Assembly: GCA_964513075.1 (NCBI GenBank)
Contig: CAZELR010000012.1
Span: forward strand, 1 to 64,000
Length of the DNA: 64,000 bases
Source: DAOUBP01 sp964513075
Lineage (GTDB): Bacteria > Chloroflexota > Anaerolineae > CG2-30-64-16
Reading direction: 5' to 3'
Program-made: the position numbers and the translations under genes
Part shown: in pieces, positions 54,185-63,510 of the stretch
How the letters are laid out: each line of letters starts with the position of its first letter
How positions within the stretch are numbered: position 1 is the first letter of the stretch
Notes under the pieces: generated by a model
Database searches by the model: none
What the model saw: the letters and a program-made list of their open reading frames with translations, nothing else
What the model was told of the DNA's origin: nothing

Positions 54185-55063
54185 TCAACGCGGCAAGAAT
54201 GGCCGGTAGATCGGCAGCAGGATCTTCAATATCGCGCGCTGCGGCCAACCGTAGTGTTTTTGGTAGAAATGCTCCAGGCTGTGGTGGTACGCAGTGCGAG
54301 CCGTTGGGTTCTGTTTCAGCCCCGCTCCGCCGATGTGGATGATTGCCAGCGTAGGCACGTAGTAGATTTGCCAACCAGCCTGCCGCACGCGCCGGCACCA
54401 GTCATTGTCCTCGAAGTACATGAACATAGCCTCGTCCAGGCCGCCTACCTGCTCGATGGCCGCACGCCGGGCCAGCAAACACGCGCCTGACACCCATTCC
54501 ACTTCGATGATTTTTGCGACGCCCCAGTCGTGCAGCGGTCGGTGCAAGACCAGCCGATTGAAAGTGCGGCGCAACAGGTAACCTGGGGAGGGGTCCTGGC
54601 CGTACGCGTAGGCCTGTGGCGCGCCATCAGGCTGCAACAGTCGCGGCGAGCACGCGCCCGCTTGTGGGTGAGCATCCATGAATTCGATGAGCCCGGCTAA
54701 CGTTCCGGGCGGGACGACGGTATCGCTGTTGAGCAGCAGCACGTAACGCCCCGTGCTGGCTGCGATGCCGATATTGTTCCCGCGCGCAAAGCCGACGTTA
54801 TCAGCGTTACGGATGAGGCGGACCTGGGGAAACTCGGTCGCGACCATGTCCGCGCTGCCATCGATGGAGGCGTTGTCAACGACAATAACCTCAGCGATCA
54901 AGGCCGGGCTGGCGTCAACGCCGTTGTGTGGCTCTCTGCTGTCGTTTGACTCCTGACCCATGACTACTGACCTCAAGCACGCCCGCAGGAGGCCCCGGAC
55001 GTTCCAGGAAAGAACGACGATGGAGAGATCCGGCCGGGTCAACCTGAGTTCATCTGAGTTCAT
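54185..55063 (-). CDS. GT2 family glycosyltransferase
   Basis: A 292-residue inverting GT-A enzyme of the WcaA/rhamnosyltransferase type. Seen: LSIVVLSWNVRGLL, IVVDNASIDGSADMV, RNADNVGFARGNNIGI, LLLNSDTVV (DxD equivalent), GACLLARRAAIEQVGGLDEAMFMYFEDNDWCRRVR. Start overlaps the previous gene by 14 nt, where GATGAACTCAG occurs twice and encodes DELR at the end of one gene and the start of the next. Likely adds rhamnose or a related sugar. Confidence 0.88.
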   Translation of the reverse strand: MNSDELRLTRPDLSIVVLSWNVRGLLRACLRSVVMGQESNDSREPHNGVDASPALIAEVIVVDNASIDGSADMVATEFPQVRLIRNADNVGFARGNNIGIAASTGRYVLLLNSDTVVPPGTLAGLIEFMDAHPQAGACSPRLLQPDGAPQAYAYGQDPSPGYLLRRTFNRLVLHRPLHDWGVAKIIEVEWVSGACLLARRAAIEQVGGLDEAMFMYFEDNDWCRRVRQAGWQIYYVPTLAIIHIGGAGLKQNPTARTAYHHSLEHFYQKHYGWPQRAILKILLPIYRPFLPR

Positions 55064-56390
55064 CGGTGTTCAGAATCTCGTCAAAGAATGCAGCCAACTC
55101 ACCGGTCAGGGCGCGACGCTCGAAACGGGCTTGTGCGGCTGCAAAGCCCGCATGAGGTGCGGCGGTTGTCTGTGCAGCCATCAGCTGTTGCAGCGCGGCC
55201 GCGACGGCAGTCGGATCATCGGAGGGTGCAATCTCGCCCAAGTGATACTCGCGGATGATGTCTTCGGCGACGTTACCATCGGTGAGTGCCAGGATCGGTT
55301 TGCCCGCGCCGATGTAGTCGAAGAGCTTGGACGGCATCAACGCTCGGGTTGCCGCCCCTTGCACCAGCAGTAACGCGTCGGCGTCTGCCTGGTACTGGTA
55401 GACCTCGTCGCGACGGACCGGGGGCACCAGGGACACGATGCTGTCCAAGCCATATTGGCTCGCGAGCCCTTGCTCCTTGTCTGTGAGTGTGCCGATGATT
55501 TGCACGCGCAGTCGAGTGGCGGGGTCTACCCGGGTCAGCGCCGCGAGTCCGCTGAAAAGCGGCTCCGCCGAGCGATCCGGGCTGCTCAGGCTGAATGCGC
55601 CGGTGTAGACAAGGCGGAAGGTGCCGTCGACGGGCCGGCGCCGCGCTAGGTTGGCGAAATCGGTGCTGTCAAAGCCATTGGTAATGGTGACGATACGGCG
55701 TTCGCGCTGCGAACGTTCGCGCTGCGAACGTTGGCGCGGTGAACGTTGCGCAGGCGGGTAGCGTTGCGCTAAATCTGCAGTGAGGGCAGGCGTGGTGGTG
55801 GTTACCCCGCTGGCTTGGGTCATCATGCGGCGTTCCAGTGCCAATTCCAACGTCTGTCGCAATGGTTGTTCTCGCAGCGCGGGGTTGGGCGATTGTTGCG
55901 CCCAGCCGTCGCGCAGATCCGCCACCCACGGGACACCGGTTGCCCGGCTCAATCGGCCTGCTACGAGGTGTGTGGTCTCGGGTGGCGAACTGCTGAGGAT
56001 AATGCTTGGCTGTTGCGCCGCAATCACGCGCAGTCCCAGCCGTACTGCCGGCAGGAGCCAGCCCAGTTTGGTATCCGGAATCATGATAGCATCGCGCACG
56101 CAGCCTAAGAGGCTGCGATTGGCGATCGTTGCCACGCGATATTGTTCCTCCTGAGGCACGGTAAGCGCAGTGTGCCGGCGCCAAAAGCCGAAAATGTTGT
56201 GAATCAAATCATCGGCGCGGTAAATTTGGCGCTCGACATCGTCCAGTAATCCGCCGTAACGGCCAGTCGTTAGGATCAGCGGTCGGTAGCCGAATTGGGG
56301 CAGGTATTGGGCGAACTTGAGCAAGCGCTCAGCACCAGCCGAGCGGATGGGTGGGTAATCGTGGACAATGATCAATACCGTGCGGGACAT
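55050..56390 (-). CDS. GT4-like glycosyltransferase with coding tandem repeat
   Basis: A 446-residue GT-B protein: HDYPPIRSAGAERLLKFAQYLP, WVADLRDGW, VTITNGFD, FRLVYTGAFS, LMPSKLFDYIGAGKPILAL. Between the two domains (near 218-235) lies QRSPRQRSQRERSQRERR, coded by a 15-bp tandem repeat at 55690-55745. Glycosyltransferase domains are otherwise intact. It follows another GT4 gene by 16 nt. Confidence 0.87.
   Translation of the reverse strand: MSRTVLIIVHDYPPIRSAGAERLLKFAQYLPQFGYRPLILTTGRYGGLLDDVERQIYRADDLIHNIFGFWRRHTALTVPQEEQYRVATIANRSLLGCVRDAIMIPDTKLGWLLPAVRLGLRVIAAQQPSIILSSSPPETTHLVAGRLSRATGVPWVADLRDGWAQQSPNPALREQPLRQTLELALERRMMTQASGVTTTTPALTADLAQRYPPAQRSPRQRSQRERSQRERRIVTITNGFDSTDFANLARRRPVDGTFRLVYTGAFSLSSPDRSAEPLFSGLAALTRVDPATRLRVQIIGTLTDKEQGLASQYGLDSIVSLVPPVRRDEVYQYQADADALLLVQGAATRALMPSKLFDYIGAGKPILALTDGNVAEDIIREYHLGEIAPSDDPTAVAAALQQLMAAQTTAAPHAGFAAAQARFERRALTGELAAFFDEILNTDELR
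55690..55745. repeat. 15-bp tandem repeat inside a glycosyltransferase gene
   Basis: About three to four copies of CGCTGCGAACGTTCG-like units, in frame, encode the SQRER repeat in the interdomain linker. Confidence 0.85.
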
Positions 56391-56406
56391 ACCGTCTCTT
56401 CTCTCC

Positions 56407-57510
56407 TCAATGCGCCGGTTGTGACAGGGCCAGATCGAAATATAGCTGTTCGACGCGTGTCATCTCCCGCCGGTGATCCGCTCGGTCTTCGATGATGGCG
56501 CGATTGGTTGTGCGGACGTTCGCACACCACGTATCGCACGTCAGCCCGCGCACGAGGGCTGACGCTAGGGCCGCATGATCGCGGGGCGGGACGAGGAGGC
56601 CGTTCTCGCCATCCGTGATCCATTCGCGGATTGCGCGTAAGTCTCCCATCACGGGTACAGCGCCGCAGGCCATCGCCTCAAGCAGTGAAACGGGCGTGCT
56701 GTCTGATGATGCAACGGACACGAAGAAATCGGCCAGCGCATAGTAGGCTGCCATTTCAGTGTAAGGCGTTGAGGTAACAAAGCGCACCGCGTCGCCCAGC
56801 TTTAGCGTGTCCGCCAGGCGGTAGAGGGCGTCATGGTAGTCTGGCTGCTCAGTGTTGTATTTGATCACCAGCCGGGCCTGAGGCACTGTTTCAAGTACTG
56901 CAGGCATAGCTTGCAGGAGGATATCTTGGTTATAGTTGGGCATCAGGCCGCGCGTGCAGAGGATAATAGGACCAGTCCCCAGATTGAGTCGCGTGCGTAG
57001 CCAAGCGGTGTCCAGATCCGGCCTGAACTGCTCGGTGTCGACCCCCCATTGGATCACGCTTAGCCTTTTGGGCTGGGCGCCGAGGCGCATCAAACGTTCA
57101 CGCAGATCCTCGGCATCAGCGATGACATGGTCCGCACGACGCAGCAACTGGCTGGTCACAATCCGAGAGAGGCGGGAGCGTTCGGGGTCGATATAAGCGT
57201 CGGTGCCCCATGCGCTTACCACCAAGGGCCGAAAGCCGGATGCGCCGGCCAGCCAGCCGTACCGGGTCAGGTAGTGTGCGTGCAGCAGGTCGGGCCGAAT
57301 TTCTGCCAGAATGCGGCGCAGCGCCAGCGTCCAGCGCACAAATCGTAGCTTGGCCGGACCTCCGGATAACGGATGGATCGTCACGCCCTCTAATGTCACC
57401 GAATCATCGGGCAGAGTCACCAGGTGCACCTCGTGACCCCGATCGACGAATGCGGCGAGCCAGCGCTGAGTGTGGGTGCTGCGGGCAGGACCGACAAAAC
57501 AGAGTCTCAC
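56407..57510 (-). CDS. GT4 family glycosyltransferase
   Basis: A 367-residue GT-B enzyme: FVGPARSTHTQRWLAAFVDRGHEV at the start, ILCTRGLMPNYNQDILLQAMPAV, and ADFFVSVASSDSTPVSLLEAMACGAVPVMGDL with the nucleotide-binding Glu. It starts with GTG at 57510, RBS GAGGT upstream, 4 nt after the flippase stop. The sugar is unknown. Confidence 0.88.
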   Translation of the reverse strand: MRLCFVGPARSTHTQRWLAAFVDRGHEVHLVTLPDDSVTLEGVTIHPLSGGPAKLRFVRWTLALRRILAEIRPDLLHAHYLTRYGWLAGASGFRPLVVSAWGTDAYIDPERSRLSRIVTSQLLRRADHVIADAEDLRERLMRLGAQPKRLSVIQWGVDTEQFRPDLDTAWLRTRLNLGTGPIILCTRGLMPNYNQDILLQAMPAVLETVPQARLVIKYNTEQPDYHDALYRLADTLKLGDAVRFVTSTPYTEMAAYYALADFFVSVASSDSTPVSLLEAMACGAVPVMGDLRAIREWITDGENGLLVPPRDHAALASALVRGLTCDTWCANVRTTNRAIIEDRADHRREMTRVEQLYFDLALSQPAH

Positions 57511-57514
57511 GCCG

Positions 57515-58849
57515 TCACCTCTGGATCAGTGGTCGCAGCAGGTCGCGATAGGCATCCCAATCCGCCTTCTTGAACGCCAGGAGATCGCGAAGCGGCACGC
57601 CTGATAGCCGCCGGAAGACGAAGATCATCACCAGCACTGTCGCGCCGTATGCGCCGGCTGAAGCCAACGCGGCGCCTGGCACGCCGAAGATCGGCACCAG
57701 AGCCCAGACCAGCGCGAGGTCAATAACTAGTGAGAGGGTCGCAAGCAGCGAAGCGATCATCGGGCGGCCCAACTGGCCGCTGAAGTAGGTAGAAAGCACC
57801 GGAGCCAAGGCATATGCTGCGACGCCAGGCGCCAGCAGCAAGCAAGGCACAACCGCCAGCCGATACTGTTGGCCGAAGATGGTTGGGATGAGCAGGGCGA
57901 ATGGCACCAGCCCGACCAGCCCAGCCAATGTCGCGCCCAAGGTATGCCGGCACGCACTGGCAGCCAAATGCCCGGCATCTTCTGACCGCGCGCCTGTGAT
58001 GCGCGGGAGCAAGGCCGTGGAGAGCGCGCGCGGAAAGAAGAGGATGAGCTCAGCCACTGTGACGGCAATGCTGTATTGGCCGACGCTTGCCGTGCCCGCC
58101 AGGTAGCCGAGCAAGAACTGGTCAGAGCGCAGGTTCAGGAATGAGACCACACTGGCCGGGTACGCGCGAACGCCGAAGTCAGATGCCCGGCGCACCAGGG
58201 CGCGGTTCCAGCGGGGTTGCGCCGATCCAGACGGCGTCCCCCGTTTTGCTATCTGCCAGACCACCAACGCGGCTAATAGCCCGGTGCTGATGGTGCTCAG
58301 ACTGAAAGCGGCCAGTGCGCCTGGCACAGCGAGCCGCAACAGGAGCAGCAGCACGACTGTACTAGTCGCATAGACGAGCGCCTGCGCGAGATTGAGGACG
58401 TTTAACCAGATGATCTGCCCGGCACCTTGTAACGCACCGCCTAAAAACTGGGTTAATAGGGCAAAGGGGACCAACGCACCTGCCAGCAACACGTAGACAC
58501 GCTGTTCAGCCGGGACCAGACCGGTCGGCAAGAGCTGCGCGCCGGCCGCGGCCATCAGAAAAACGACTAACCCCAGGCCCACGCTCAACCAGGCCGCATG
58601 GCGTCCGACTTCGGCCAGCGAGTGATAGCCCTTGGCAATCAGGAAGCTGTTCGCCGAGGCTAAGCCCAGGTTTCCCAGTGTTGCAAGGAGCGTGTGCGCC
58701 AAAACAACCAGCTGAAATACCCCTTTGCCGTCTGGCCCCAACACCCGCGCTACAACAATGGCCGCACCGAAGGTCAAGGCATACGCCGCGATGTTGGCCC
58801 CCAGGGTGATGGCGCCGTTCTGCGCCACGGACAGGCTGCTTGTTTTCAC
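57515..58849 (-). CDS. Polysaccharide flippase (Wzx/MVF-type)
   Basis: A 444-residue polytopic protein with about 12-14 membrane helices (GANIAAYALTFGAAIVVARVLGPDGKGVFQL start, LRSDQFLLGYLAGTASVGQYSIAVTVAELILFFPRAL middle). It belongs to the MATE-like flippase superfamily, which moves lipid-linked oligosaccharides across the membrane. GTG 58849 overlaps the acyltransferase stop (GTGA). It is the only flippase in the locus, so it is the Wzx candidate for this glycan. Confidence 0.88.
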   Translation of the reverse strand: MKTSSLSVAQNGAITLGANIAAYALTFGAAIVVARVLGPDGKGVFQLVVLAHTLLATLGNLGLASANSFLIAKGYHSLAEVGRHAAWLSVGLGLVVFLMAAAGAQLLPTGLVPAEQRVYVLLAGALVPFALLTQFLGGALQGAGQIIWLNVLNLAQALVYATSTVVLLLLLRLAVPGALAAFSLSTISTGLLAALVVWQIAKRGTPSGSAQPRWNRALVRRASDFGVRAYPASVVSFLNLRSDQFLLGYLAGTASVGQYSIAVTVAELILFFPRALSTALLPRITGARSEDAGHLAASACRHTLGATLAGLVGLVPFALLIPTIFGQQYRLAVVPCLLLAPGVAAYALAPVLSTYFSGQLGRPMIASLLATLSLVIDLALVWALVPIFGVPGAALASAGAYGATVLVMIFVFRRLSGVPLRDLLAFKKADWDAYRDLLRPLIQR

Positions 58850-59469
58850 GATGTGGTGCTTTCTGGCGGTGGCGACAGGCGGCGGACGAGGCGCGCCGGC
58901 ACGCCGGCTACCACAGTGAAGGGTTCAACATCGTGTACCACCACCGCCCCGGCGGCCACAACGCTGCCTGCGCCGATCGCGATGCCCGGCAACACAACTG
59001 CGCCAGCACCGATCCAGGCGCAGCGATCGATCCGGATCGGGCCGGTGACTCGCGGGAAGTAGGTCTGCTCCATGAAGCGACCAGTGCCGGGATCGCTGTG
59101 GGTCAGCAGTATGCACCTGCCCGAGACAGCGGCTTCATCTGCAATTGTGATTTGTTCGACCAAGTCGAGGAAGCAGCCCTTGCCCAGGTAGGCGTGCTCG
59201 CCCATCGCCAGATGACGATAATCGCCGGTCACTGCGTTATCGATGACCAGATGCGTGGGTACCGAGGCGGACAGGGCAAGCATCGCGCCATGCCGGCGCA
59301 GCACATGGTGCGTCGCCTTGGCGGCAGGGCTGATCATCAGCCACCGGTGAATGTACTCGATGCCATACAAGCGCTGGCCCAGGGTTAACTGAGTGTCCAG
59401 GGGCAGATAGCGGATGGCTGCCGCGAGACGTCTCCAAAGGGGACGTTGTGCTTCGCTGTTCTCAGCCAC
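58846..59469 (-). CDS. Left-handed beta-helix acyltransferase
   Basis: A 207-residue hexapeptide-repeat protein (CatB/WbbJ type). Repeats such as VSGRCILLTHSD, PIRIDRCAWIGAGAVVLPGIAIGAGSVVAAGAVVVHDVEP, with a C-terminal PARLVRRL. It likely transfers an acetyl or other acyl group to an amino sugar. GTG 59469 has GGAGAC 6 nt upstream and overlaps the aminotransferase gene by 8 nt, which fits joint amino-sugar N-acylation. Confidence 0.87.
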   Translation of the reverse strand: MAENSEAQRPLWRRLAAAIRYLPLDTQLTLGQRLYGIEYIHRWLMISPAAKATHHVLRRHGAMLALSASVPTHLVIDNAVTGDYRHLAMGEHAYLGKGCFLDLVEQITIADEAAVSGRCILLTHSDPGTGRFMEQTYFPRVTGPIRIDRCAWIGAGAVVLPGIAIGAGSVVAAGAVVVHDVEPFTVVAGVPARLVRRLSPPPESTTS

Positions 59470-60610
59470 GGCTGGTCTCCATCGCAGCGGCTACTGCATC
59501 CGTGACTTGGCGCACCTGCTCAGCGGTTTGCGTGGGAAAGAGCGGCAATGTGACCTCGCGTCGACCTACCGCCTCAGTGAGCGGCAGATACACCTCGCGG
59601 GCGCGCTCTCGGAATGCAGTAAAATGATGGATGGGAGGATAGTGAATGCTGCTTTGGATTCCGCGTTCGCGGAGATGTGTCATAAAGGCGACACGATCCA
59701 CATCTTCGTCCAGGATGATGGGGAAGATGTGATAGGCTGGCTGGTCGTCAGCTCTCGGCGTAGAAAAGGGGATCTGCAGCCCAGCCATGCCGGCGAGTGC
59801 GGCCTGATACTGCGCCACGATCTTGCCGCGACGCTGGTTGTTGTGCGCCAGTTTCTCCAGTTGGCTCAACCCAATGGCCGAATGGATCTCGTCCAGACGA
59901 TAATTATAGCCTGTCAACACCACATCGTAACTGGCTGCGTGCCCGCGATGTCGATCCCAGGTCAAGGTAGTCATGCCGTGGGAGCGCATCAGGCGGATGC
60001 GTTCTGCCAAGGCATCGTCATCGGTGACGACCATACCTCCCTCGCCCATTGCGATGTTCTTGTTCGAGAAAAAGCTAAAGCAGCCGATGGTGCCCAGCGC
60101 CCCTGCGCCGCGCCCCTGGCAGGTCGCGCCAGGTGCGTGACAGGCATCCTCGATGATCGGCAATCCATGCCGGTCGGCTAGCGCACGGATGGCGGCCATG
60201 TCGCACAGGTAGCCCCCATAGTGCATCACTGCGATGGCGCGCGTGGCCGGTGTGATTTTGGCAGCGATATCATCGACTGAGATGGTCAGGTTGTCCAGGC
60301 TGCTTATATCGGCAAAGACCGGCGTTGCACCCGTGTAGAGAATGGCATTGGCGGTCGCCACAAAGGTCAACGCGGGAACAATGACCTCAGCACCCGGCTT
60401 TAGGTCCAATGCAGCGTACGCCAGATGCAGCGCAGTAGTGCCGTTGGACACCGCGAATGCATGCTGTGCGCCGACCATCTGTGCAAAGGCGGTCTCGAAC
60501 TGCTGGGTGACCGGACCCATTGATAGCCAACGAGAGCGCAGCACGTTGCTAACGGCCGCAATCTCATTCTCGTCAAGGTCGATATCCGAAAGCGGCACTT
60601 GCCATTGCAT
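59462..60610 (-). CDS. DegT/DnrJ/EryC1 family PLP sugar aminotransferase
   Basis: A 382-residue PLP enzyme that aminates a keto-sugar nucleotide. Seen: GTTALHLAYAAL (phosphate loop), VIEDACHAPGA, CFSFFSNKNIAMGEGGM with the catalytic Lys, GYNYRLDEIHSAIGLSQLEKL, and SIHYPPIHHF. ATG 60610 has AGGA 9 nt upstream; GTG 60616 is an alternative. It overlaps the acyltransferase, supporting a 4-amino-then-N-acyl sequence on the product of the 4,6-dehydratase. Confidence 0.9.
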   Translation of the reverse strand: MQWQVPLSDIDLDENEIAAVSNVLRSRWLSMGPVTQQFETAFAQMVGAQHAFAVSNGTTALHLAYAALDLKPGAEVIVPALTFVATANAILYTGATPVFADISSLDNLTISVDDIAAKITPATRAIAVMHYGGYLCDMAAIRALADRHGLPIIEDACHAPGATCQGRGAGALGTIGCFSFFSNKNIAMGEGGMVVTDDDALAERIRLMRSHGMTTLTWDRHRGHAASYDVVLTGYNYRLDEIHSAIGLSQLEKLAHNNQRRGKIVAQYQAALAGMAGLQIPFSTPRADDQPAYHIFPIILDEDVDRVAFMTHLRERGIQSSIHYPPIHHFTAFRERAREVYLPLTEAVGRREVTLPLFPTQTAEQVRQVTDAVAAAMETSRG

Positions 60611-60631
60611 GGTCACACGTCCTGTTTAATA

Positions 60632-60676
60632 TAGATCTGTCATAGATCTGTCGTGTTTCTCGGCCCCGACAGATCT
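60632..60676. repeat. Inverted and direct AGATCTGTC repeats
   Basis: AGATCTGTCG (60644-60653) and CGACAGATCT (60667-60676) form a 10-bp stem, and TAGATCTGTC also occurs at 60632-60641. They fill the 77-nt gap before the aminotransferase gene and may be a hairpin or protein site. Confidence 0.7.
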
Positions 60677-60687
60677 GCGCTGCCTCG

Positions 60688-61398
60688 TTATTCATCGGGC
60701 AGAAACTGATTGCGCAAGCGCTCGAACTCAGCACTCGCCTGACCATAGTCATCAGGCCGGCCGATATCCAGCCAGTAGCCATCGAACGGATAACTTTGCA
60801 CCTTCTCACCCGCGGCCACCAGGCGCAACACCAGGTCGGGAAAGTCCAGTCGCTGGCCCGGCGCGATCTGGCGCAGTACTGCAGGTTCGAACACGTAGAT
60901 GCCCATGCTGACCAGGTAATGGTACGTCGGCTTCTCGATGTAGTCGGTGATCCGGCCAGTCGCGTCCGTTTGGATCACTCCCAGGTCGATTTTTGCGTCG
61001 CGCTGGTGCGAGGCGATGGTTGCAGTGCTTTTGCTAGAGCGATGATGTGCGATCAGCATTCCATAGTCCAACGTGGTCAATACATCGCCGTTCATTACAA
61101 TGAAGGTCTCATTGAGGTTGGGGATGAGCGCTAAGGGCCCGGCTGTGCCCAGCGGCTGGGCCTCCCGTGAGTAATCGATTCGCATGCCGAACCGGCTGCC
61201 GTCACCGAAGTATGCCATCAGTAACTCGGCCAAGTGGCCCACAGCCATGGTGATGTCACAGATGCCGTAGTGCTTGAGTTGGCGTAGGACCACCTCAAGG
61301 ATTGGCACATCGCCGATGGGCATCAGCGGCTTTGGAAAGGTAATCGTGTAAGGGTGCAGCCGCGTGCCGCGGCCGCCAGCCAGGATCACTGCGCGCAT
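60688..61398 (-). CDS. Sugar-1-phosphate nucleotidyltransferase
   Basis: A 236-residue nucleotidyltransferase: MRAVILAGGRGTRLHPYTITFPKPLMPIG (signature loop and catalytic Lys), YSREAQPLGTAGPL, FIVMNGDVL and YWLDIGRPDDY. It has no hexapeptide domain, like RmlA/PtmE-type enzymes. Family members activate a sugar-1-phosphate to an NDP-sugar; the sugar is not determined. ATG 61398 lies 1 nt after the stop of the dehydratase gene. Confidence 0.88.
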   Translation of the reverse strand: MRAVILAGGRGTRLHPYTITFPKPLMPIGDVPILEVVLRQLKHYGICDITMAVGHLAELLMAYFGDGSRFGMRIDYSREAQPLGTAGPLALIPNLNETFIVMNGDVLTTLDYGMLIAHHRSSKSTATIASHQRDAKIDLGVIQTDATGRITDYIEKPTYHYLVSMGIYVFEPAVLRQIAPGQRLDFPDLVLRLVAAGEKVQSYPFDGYWLDIGRPDDYGQASAEFERLRNQFLPDE

Positions 61399-61399
61399 A

Positions 61400-62398
61400 T
61401 CACACCGTATATTCACCGGGTCGATACCGGGCAAGGTGGTCGCGGAACCATGTGATCGTGCGGCCCAGGCCATCTTCTAACCCGACCGCGGGCATCCAAC
61501 CCAGTAACTGAGCCGCCCGCGCCGCCGAGGCGTGCAGACGCCGCACTTCGCTGGCAGCCGGCCGCATCCGTGCCGGGTCTACCTCGATGTGCGCTGGCAC
61601 ATCGGCAAGCCGGCATATCATGTGCGCCAGGTCGCCGATGGTGATGTCGTCTTCGTTACCTAGGTTGATCTCTTCTCCGGTCACGTTTGGGGCGCCGCCT
61701 GCCGCCAGGAACCCGGCGACTGTATCGTCAACGAAGGTGAAATCGCGGCGCGTGGTCAGGTCTCCCAGGCGGATTACGTTCCTGGCCAGCGCCTGCGTGA
61801 TGATGGTGGGAATCACAGCACGGGTCGATTGGCGCGGCCCGTAAGTATTAAATGGCCGCACGGTCACCACCGGCAAGCTGTACGTGCGCCAGAAGCTTTC
61901 AGCCAGCTTATCCGCGCCGATTTTGCTGGCAGAATAGGGTGACTGCCCCTGCAGCGGGTGTTTCTCATCGATAGGTGTATACAGCGCCGTGCCGTAAACC
62001 TCGCTGGTGGAGGTATGGACGATGCGACTGACACTCAAGTCCCGGCTCGCCATGAGCACATTGAGAGTCCCGATTACGTTGGTCTCCACGACCTCGCGCG
62101 GGTGCAGATACGAATAGGGGATGGCGATCAATGCCCCCAGATGGAAAACGACATCACAGCCGCGCAGCGCGGTCCGAACGGCATCGGCATCGCGCAGATC
62201 ACCAGCCACGATCTCGATGCTGTCTCGGAGATCGCCCGGGAGTAGCGCCAGCAATCCGGCATCCTGCCGCGAATTATAGCGCACAAAGGCTCGCACCTTG
62301 GCGCCTTCTGCAGCCAGTCGTTCTGTCAGATGGCTCCCAATGAAGCCACCGGCGCCGGTCACCAGCACCTGCTTGCCGGTCCAACCCCTCGCATTCAT
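61400..62398 (-). CDS. NAD-dependent sugar-nucleotide 4,6-dehydratase/epimerase (LegB-like SDR)
   Basis: A 332-residue extended SDR: VTGAGGFIGSHLTERLAAEG, HLGALIAIPYSYLHP, TSTSEVYGTA, SPYSASKIGADKLAESF (catalytic Tyr/Lys), RPFNTYGPRQSTRAVIPTII. The KVRAFVRYNS segment after the first strand is typical of LegB-type N-acetylglucosamine-nucleotide 4,6-dehydratases, from memory. ATG 62398 overlaps the epimerase stop by 4 nt. It should make the 4-keto-6-deoxy substrate for the aminotransferases. Confidence 0.88.
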   Translation of the reverse strand: MNARGWTGKQVLVTGAGGFIGSHLTERLAAEGAKVRAFVRYNSRQDAGLLALLPGDLRDSIEIVAGDLRDADAVRTALRGCDVVFHLGALIAIPYSYLHPREVVETNVIGTLNVLMASRDLSVSRIVHTSTSEVYGTALYTPIDEKHPLQGQSPYSASKIGADKLAESFWRTYSLPVVTVRPFNTYGPRQSTRAVIPTIITQALARNVIRLGDLTTRRDFTFVDDTVAGFLAAGGAPNVTGEEINLGNEDDITIGDLAHMICRLADVPAHIEVDPARMRPAASEVRRLHASAARAAQLLGWMPAVGLEDGLGRTITWFRDHLARYRPGEYTV

Positions 62399-63510
62399 CC
62401 GTTTTGCTCCGTGTTTTCCAGGAAGACCTCTGCGATGCGTTCCGCGGCGTGACCGTCCCACATCGGAGGTGGTGGTGGCCGCTGTTTGTCCTGAGTAACC
62501 TGCGCCAGTGTCTCGCGAAATGCGGCCGCCAGCGCGCATCGTTCGCTGGCCACGAGCTGGTTAGTGCCTGCGGTCACGGTGATCGGTCGTTCAGTGTTTG
62601 GTCGGACAGTGAGACATGGTACGCCGAGGTAGGTTGTCTCTTCCTGCACCCCGCCGGAATCGGTGAGTACAACTGTGGCGTGGCGTTCCAGCGCCAGGAA
62701 GTCCAGGTAGCCTAATGGCTCGGTCAGGCACAGTCTCGCAGCGATGGCGCCCAGCCCGGCATCTGCAATACGCTGTCGGGTTCGCGGATGCATCGGAAAG
62801 ATTACTTGGGTTGTCTCTGCGGCTTCAGCCAAGCCCCACATTACTTCGGCCAGGGTGGCGGGGTCGTCTACATTGGAGGGCCGATGCAGCGTCACCAAGA
62901 TGTAGTTCTGGGGCAGCTCCCAACGCTCGATCAACCGAGGCCAGCCGGCCTCTGCCCGTGGCAGCAACCGCACCAAGCTGTCGATCATGACATTGCCCAC
63001 GTAGCGCACCTTCTCCGCGGGGATGCCCTCCCGCGCCAGATTGGCGTTGCCGCTGGGTTCGGTGGTGAAGAGCAGGTCGGCTAAGTGGTCAGTGAGGATG
63101 CGGTTGATCTCTTCCGGCATGCTGCGATCGTCGGAGCGTAACCCTGCCTCGATGTGTGCGACCCGAACCCCCAGCTTGCTGGCCACCAGTGCACACGCCA
63201 GCGTCGAGTTGACGTCGCCGGGCACAATCACCCAATCAGGCTGGAAGTCCAGCAGAACAGGTTCGAAGCGCAGCATCACCTGCGCGGTCTGCCACGCGTG
63301 CGTGCCGGAGCCGATCGCCAGATGCACATCCGGCGTCGGCAGGCCCAGCTCATCGAAGAAAACTTGAGACATGTTGGCGTCGTAGTGTTGGCCTGTGTGG
63401 ACTAACAGCTGCTTGAAACGGTCGCCGCACTGTGATATCGCCGCCATCACAGGCGCGATCTTCATGAAATTCGGTCGTGCGCCCACGACTTGCAGCATTC
63501 TCAATGGCAT
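62395..63510 (-). CDS. UDP-N-acetylglucosamine 2-epimerase (non-hydrolysing, WecB-like)
   Basis: A 371-residue GT-B-fold epimerase: VVGARPNFMKIAPVM, VHTGQHYDANMSQVFFDELGLP, VPGDVNSTLACALVASKLGVRVAHIEAGLRSDDRSMPEEINR, LVTLHRPSNVDDP, and VLTDSGGVQEETTYLGVPCLTVRPNTERPIT. It interconverts UDP-GlcNAc and UDP-ManNAc. ATG 63510 has AGGTGG 5 nt upstream; GTG 63519 is an alternative. First complete gene of the amino-sugar cassette. Confidence 0.92.
   Translation of the reverse strand: MPLRMLQVVGARPNFMKIAPVMAAISQCGDRFKQLLVHTGQHYDANMSQVFFDELGLPTPDVHLAIGSGTHAWQTAQVMLRFEPVLLDFQPDWVIVPGDVNSTLACALVASKLGVRVAHIEAGLRSDDRSMPEEINRILTDHLADLLFTTEPSGNANLAREGIPAEKVRYVGNVMIDSLVRLLPRAEAGWPRLIERWELPQNYILVTLHRPSNVDDPATLAEVMWGLAEAAETTQVIFPMHPRTRQRIADAGLGAIAARLCLTEPLGYLDFLALERHATVVLTDSGGVQEETTYLGVPCLTVRPNTERPITVTAGTNQLVASERCALAAAFRETLAQVTQDKQRPPPPPMWDGHAAERIAEVFLENTEQNG

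Noticed and set aside
54165..54398. Longer N-terminus for the polysaccharide deacetylase
   Set aside because: It overlaps the GT2 coding sequence out of frame; ATG 54164 has an RBS.
62399..62539. Longer N-terminus for the LegB-like dehydratase
   Set aside because: It runs into the epimerase gene; ATG 62398 forms a 4-nt overlap and directly precedes the NAD motif.
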